A DNA stretch of 5,905 nucleotides, taken from contig JABDQB010000281.1 of assembly GCA_013042495.1 (NCBI GenBank), positions 1-5,905 of the forward strand. The letters are read 5' to 3'. The position numbers and the translations under genes were made by a program. Origin of the DNA: Gemmatimonadota bacterium. GTDB taxonomy: Bacteria; Gemmatimonadota; Gemmatimonadetes; Palauibacterales; Palauibacteraceae. Positions 5,886 through 5,905 of this stretch are shown piece by piece (position 1 is the first letter of the stretch; every line of letters begins with the position of its first letter). The notes below the pieces were generated by a model. It searched no databases and was not told the DNA's origin. It saw nothing but the letters and a program-made list of their open reading frames with translations.

Positions 5886-5905
5886 CTACCGGCGGTGCTT
5901 CGGGC
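5886..5905 (-). CDS. rpmH: Possible 3' end of rpmH (ribosomal protein L34)
   Basis: One minus-strand frame entering from the right edge reads PKHRR then a TAG stop at 5888-5886. A short basic tail directly upstream of rnpA is what the end of L34 would look like, and rpmH precedes rnpA in most bacteria. Only five codons are visible, and the adjacent frame also ends soon after (stop at 5877-5875), so identification rests mainly on gene order. The rest of the gene lies beyond the window. Confidence 0.35.

Noticed and set aside
1..5905. A novel defence, mobile or biosynthetic system
   Set aside because: All intact genes but one are standard housekeeping genes in a conserved order; there are no direct-repeat arrays, transposases, integrases, attachment sites or clustered unknown genes. 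The divergent Fpg-like gene is the only candidate for unusual biology.

Overview
This is a high-GC bacterial chromosome segment carrying the conserved housekeeping cluster found beside the origin in many bacteria. On the minus strand, read from the right edge, it holds a possible last few codons of rpmH (ribosomal protein L34), then rnpA (RNase P protein), yidD (membrane-protein insertion factor), yidC (inner-membrane insertase) and mnmE (tRNA U34-modification GTPase). At the left edge, also on the minus strand, is the N-terminal part of mnmG, which encodes the partner of MnmE. Between mnmE and mnmG, on the plus strand, sit two small genes: an acylphosphatase and a divergent Fpg/Nei-type DNA glycosylase homologue.

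Organism: YidC has an N-terminal membrane anchor followed by a large periplasmic domain before the insertase core. That is the arrangement of diderm (Gram-negative-type) bacteria and not of Firmicutes. The high GC and the arrangement would fit a group such as Gemmatimonadota or a relative, but this taxonomic guess is weak and rests on general resemblance only.

Layout: positions 1-786 are mnmG (minus, runs off the left edge). Positions 787-887 are a short divergent intergenic region. Positions 888-1175 are acyP and 1244-2041 the Fpg-like gene (both plus). Positions 2051-3415 are mnmE, 3468-5237 yidC, 5238-5501 yidD and 5498-5860 rnpA (all minus). The right edge probably catches the 3' end of rpmH. 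The rnpA/yidD junction overlaps by 4 nt and the yidD/yidC junction has no gap, so these three are very likely one transcript, with mnmE following after 52 nt.

Function: RnpA supports tRNA 5'-end maturation. MnmE and MnmG together install the 5-carboxymethylaminomethyl or aminomethyl group on U34 of certain tRNAs. YidD and YidC place proteins in the inner membrane. The plus-strand pair is functionally separate. No mobile element, CRISPR array, tRNA, rRNA or new multi-gene system is visible. The most notable item is the Fpg-like protein, which lacks several hallmark active-site and DNA-intercalating residues while keeping its zinc finger and fold motifs.
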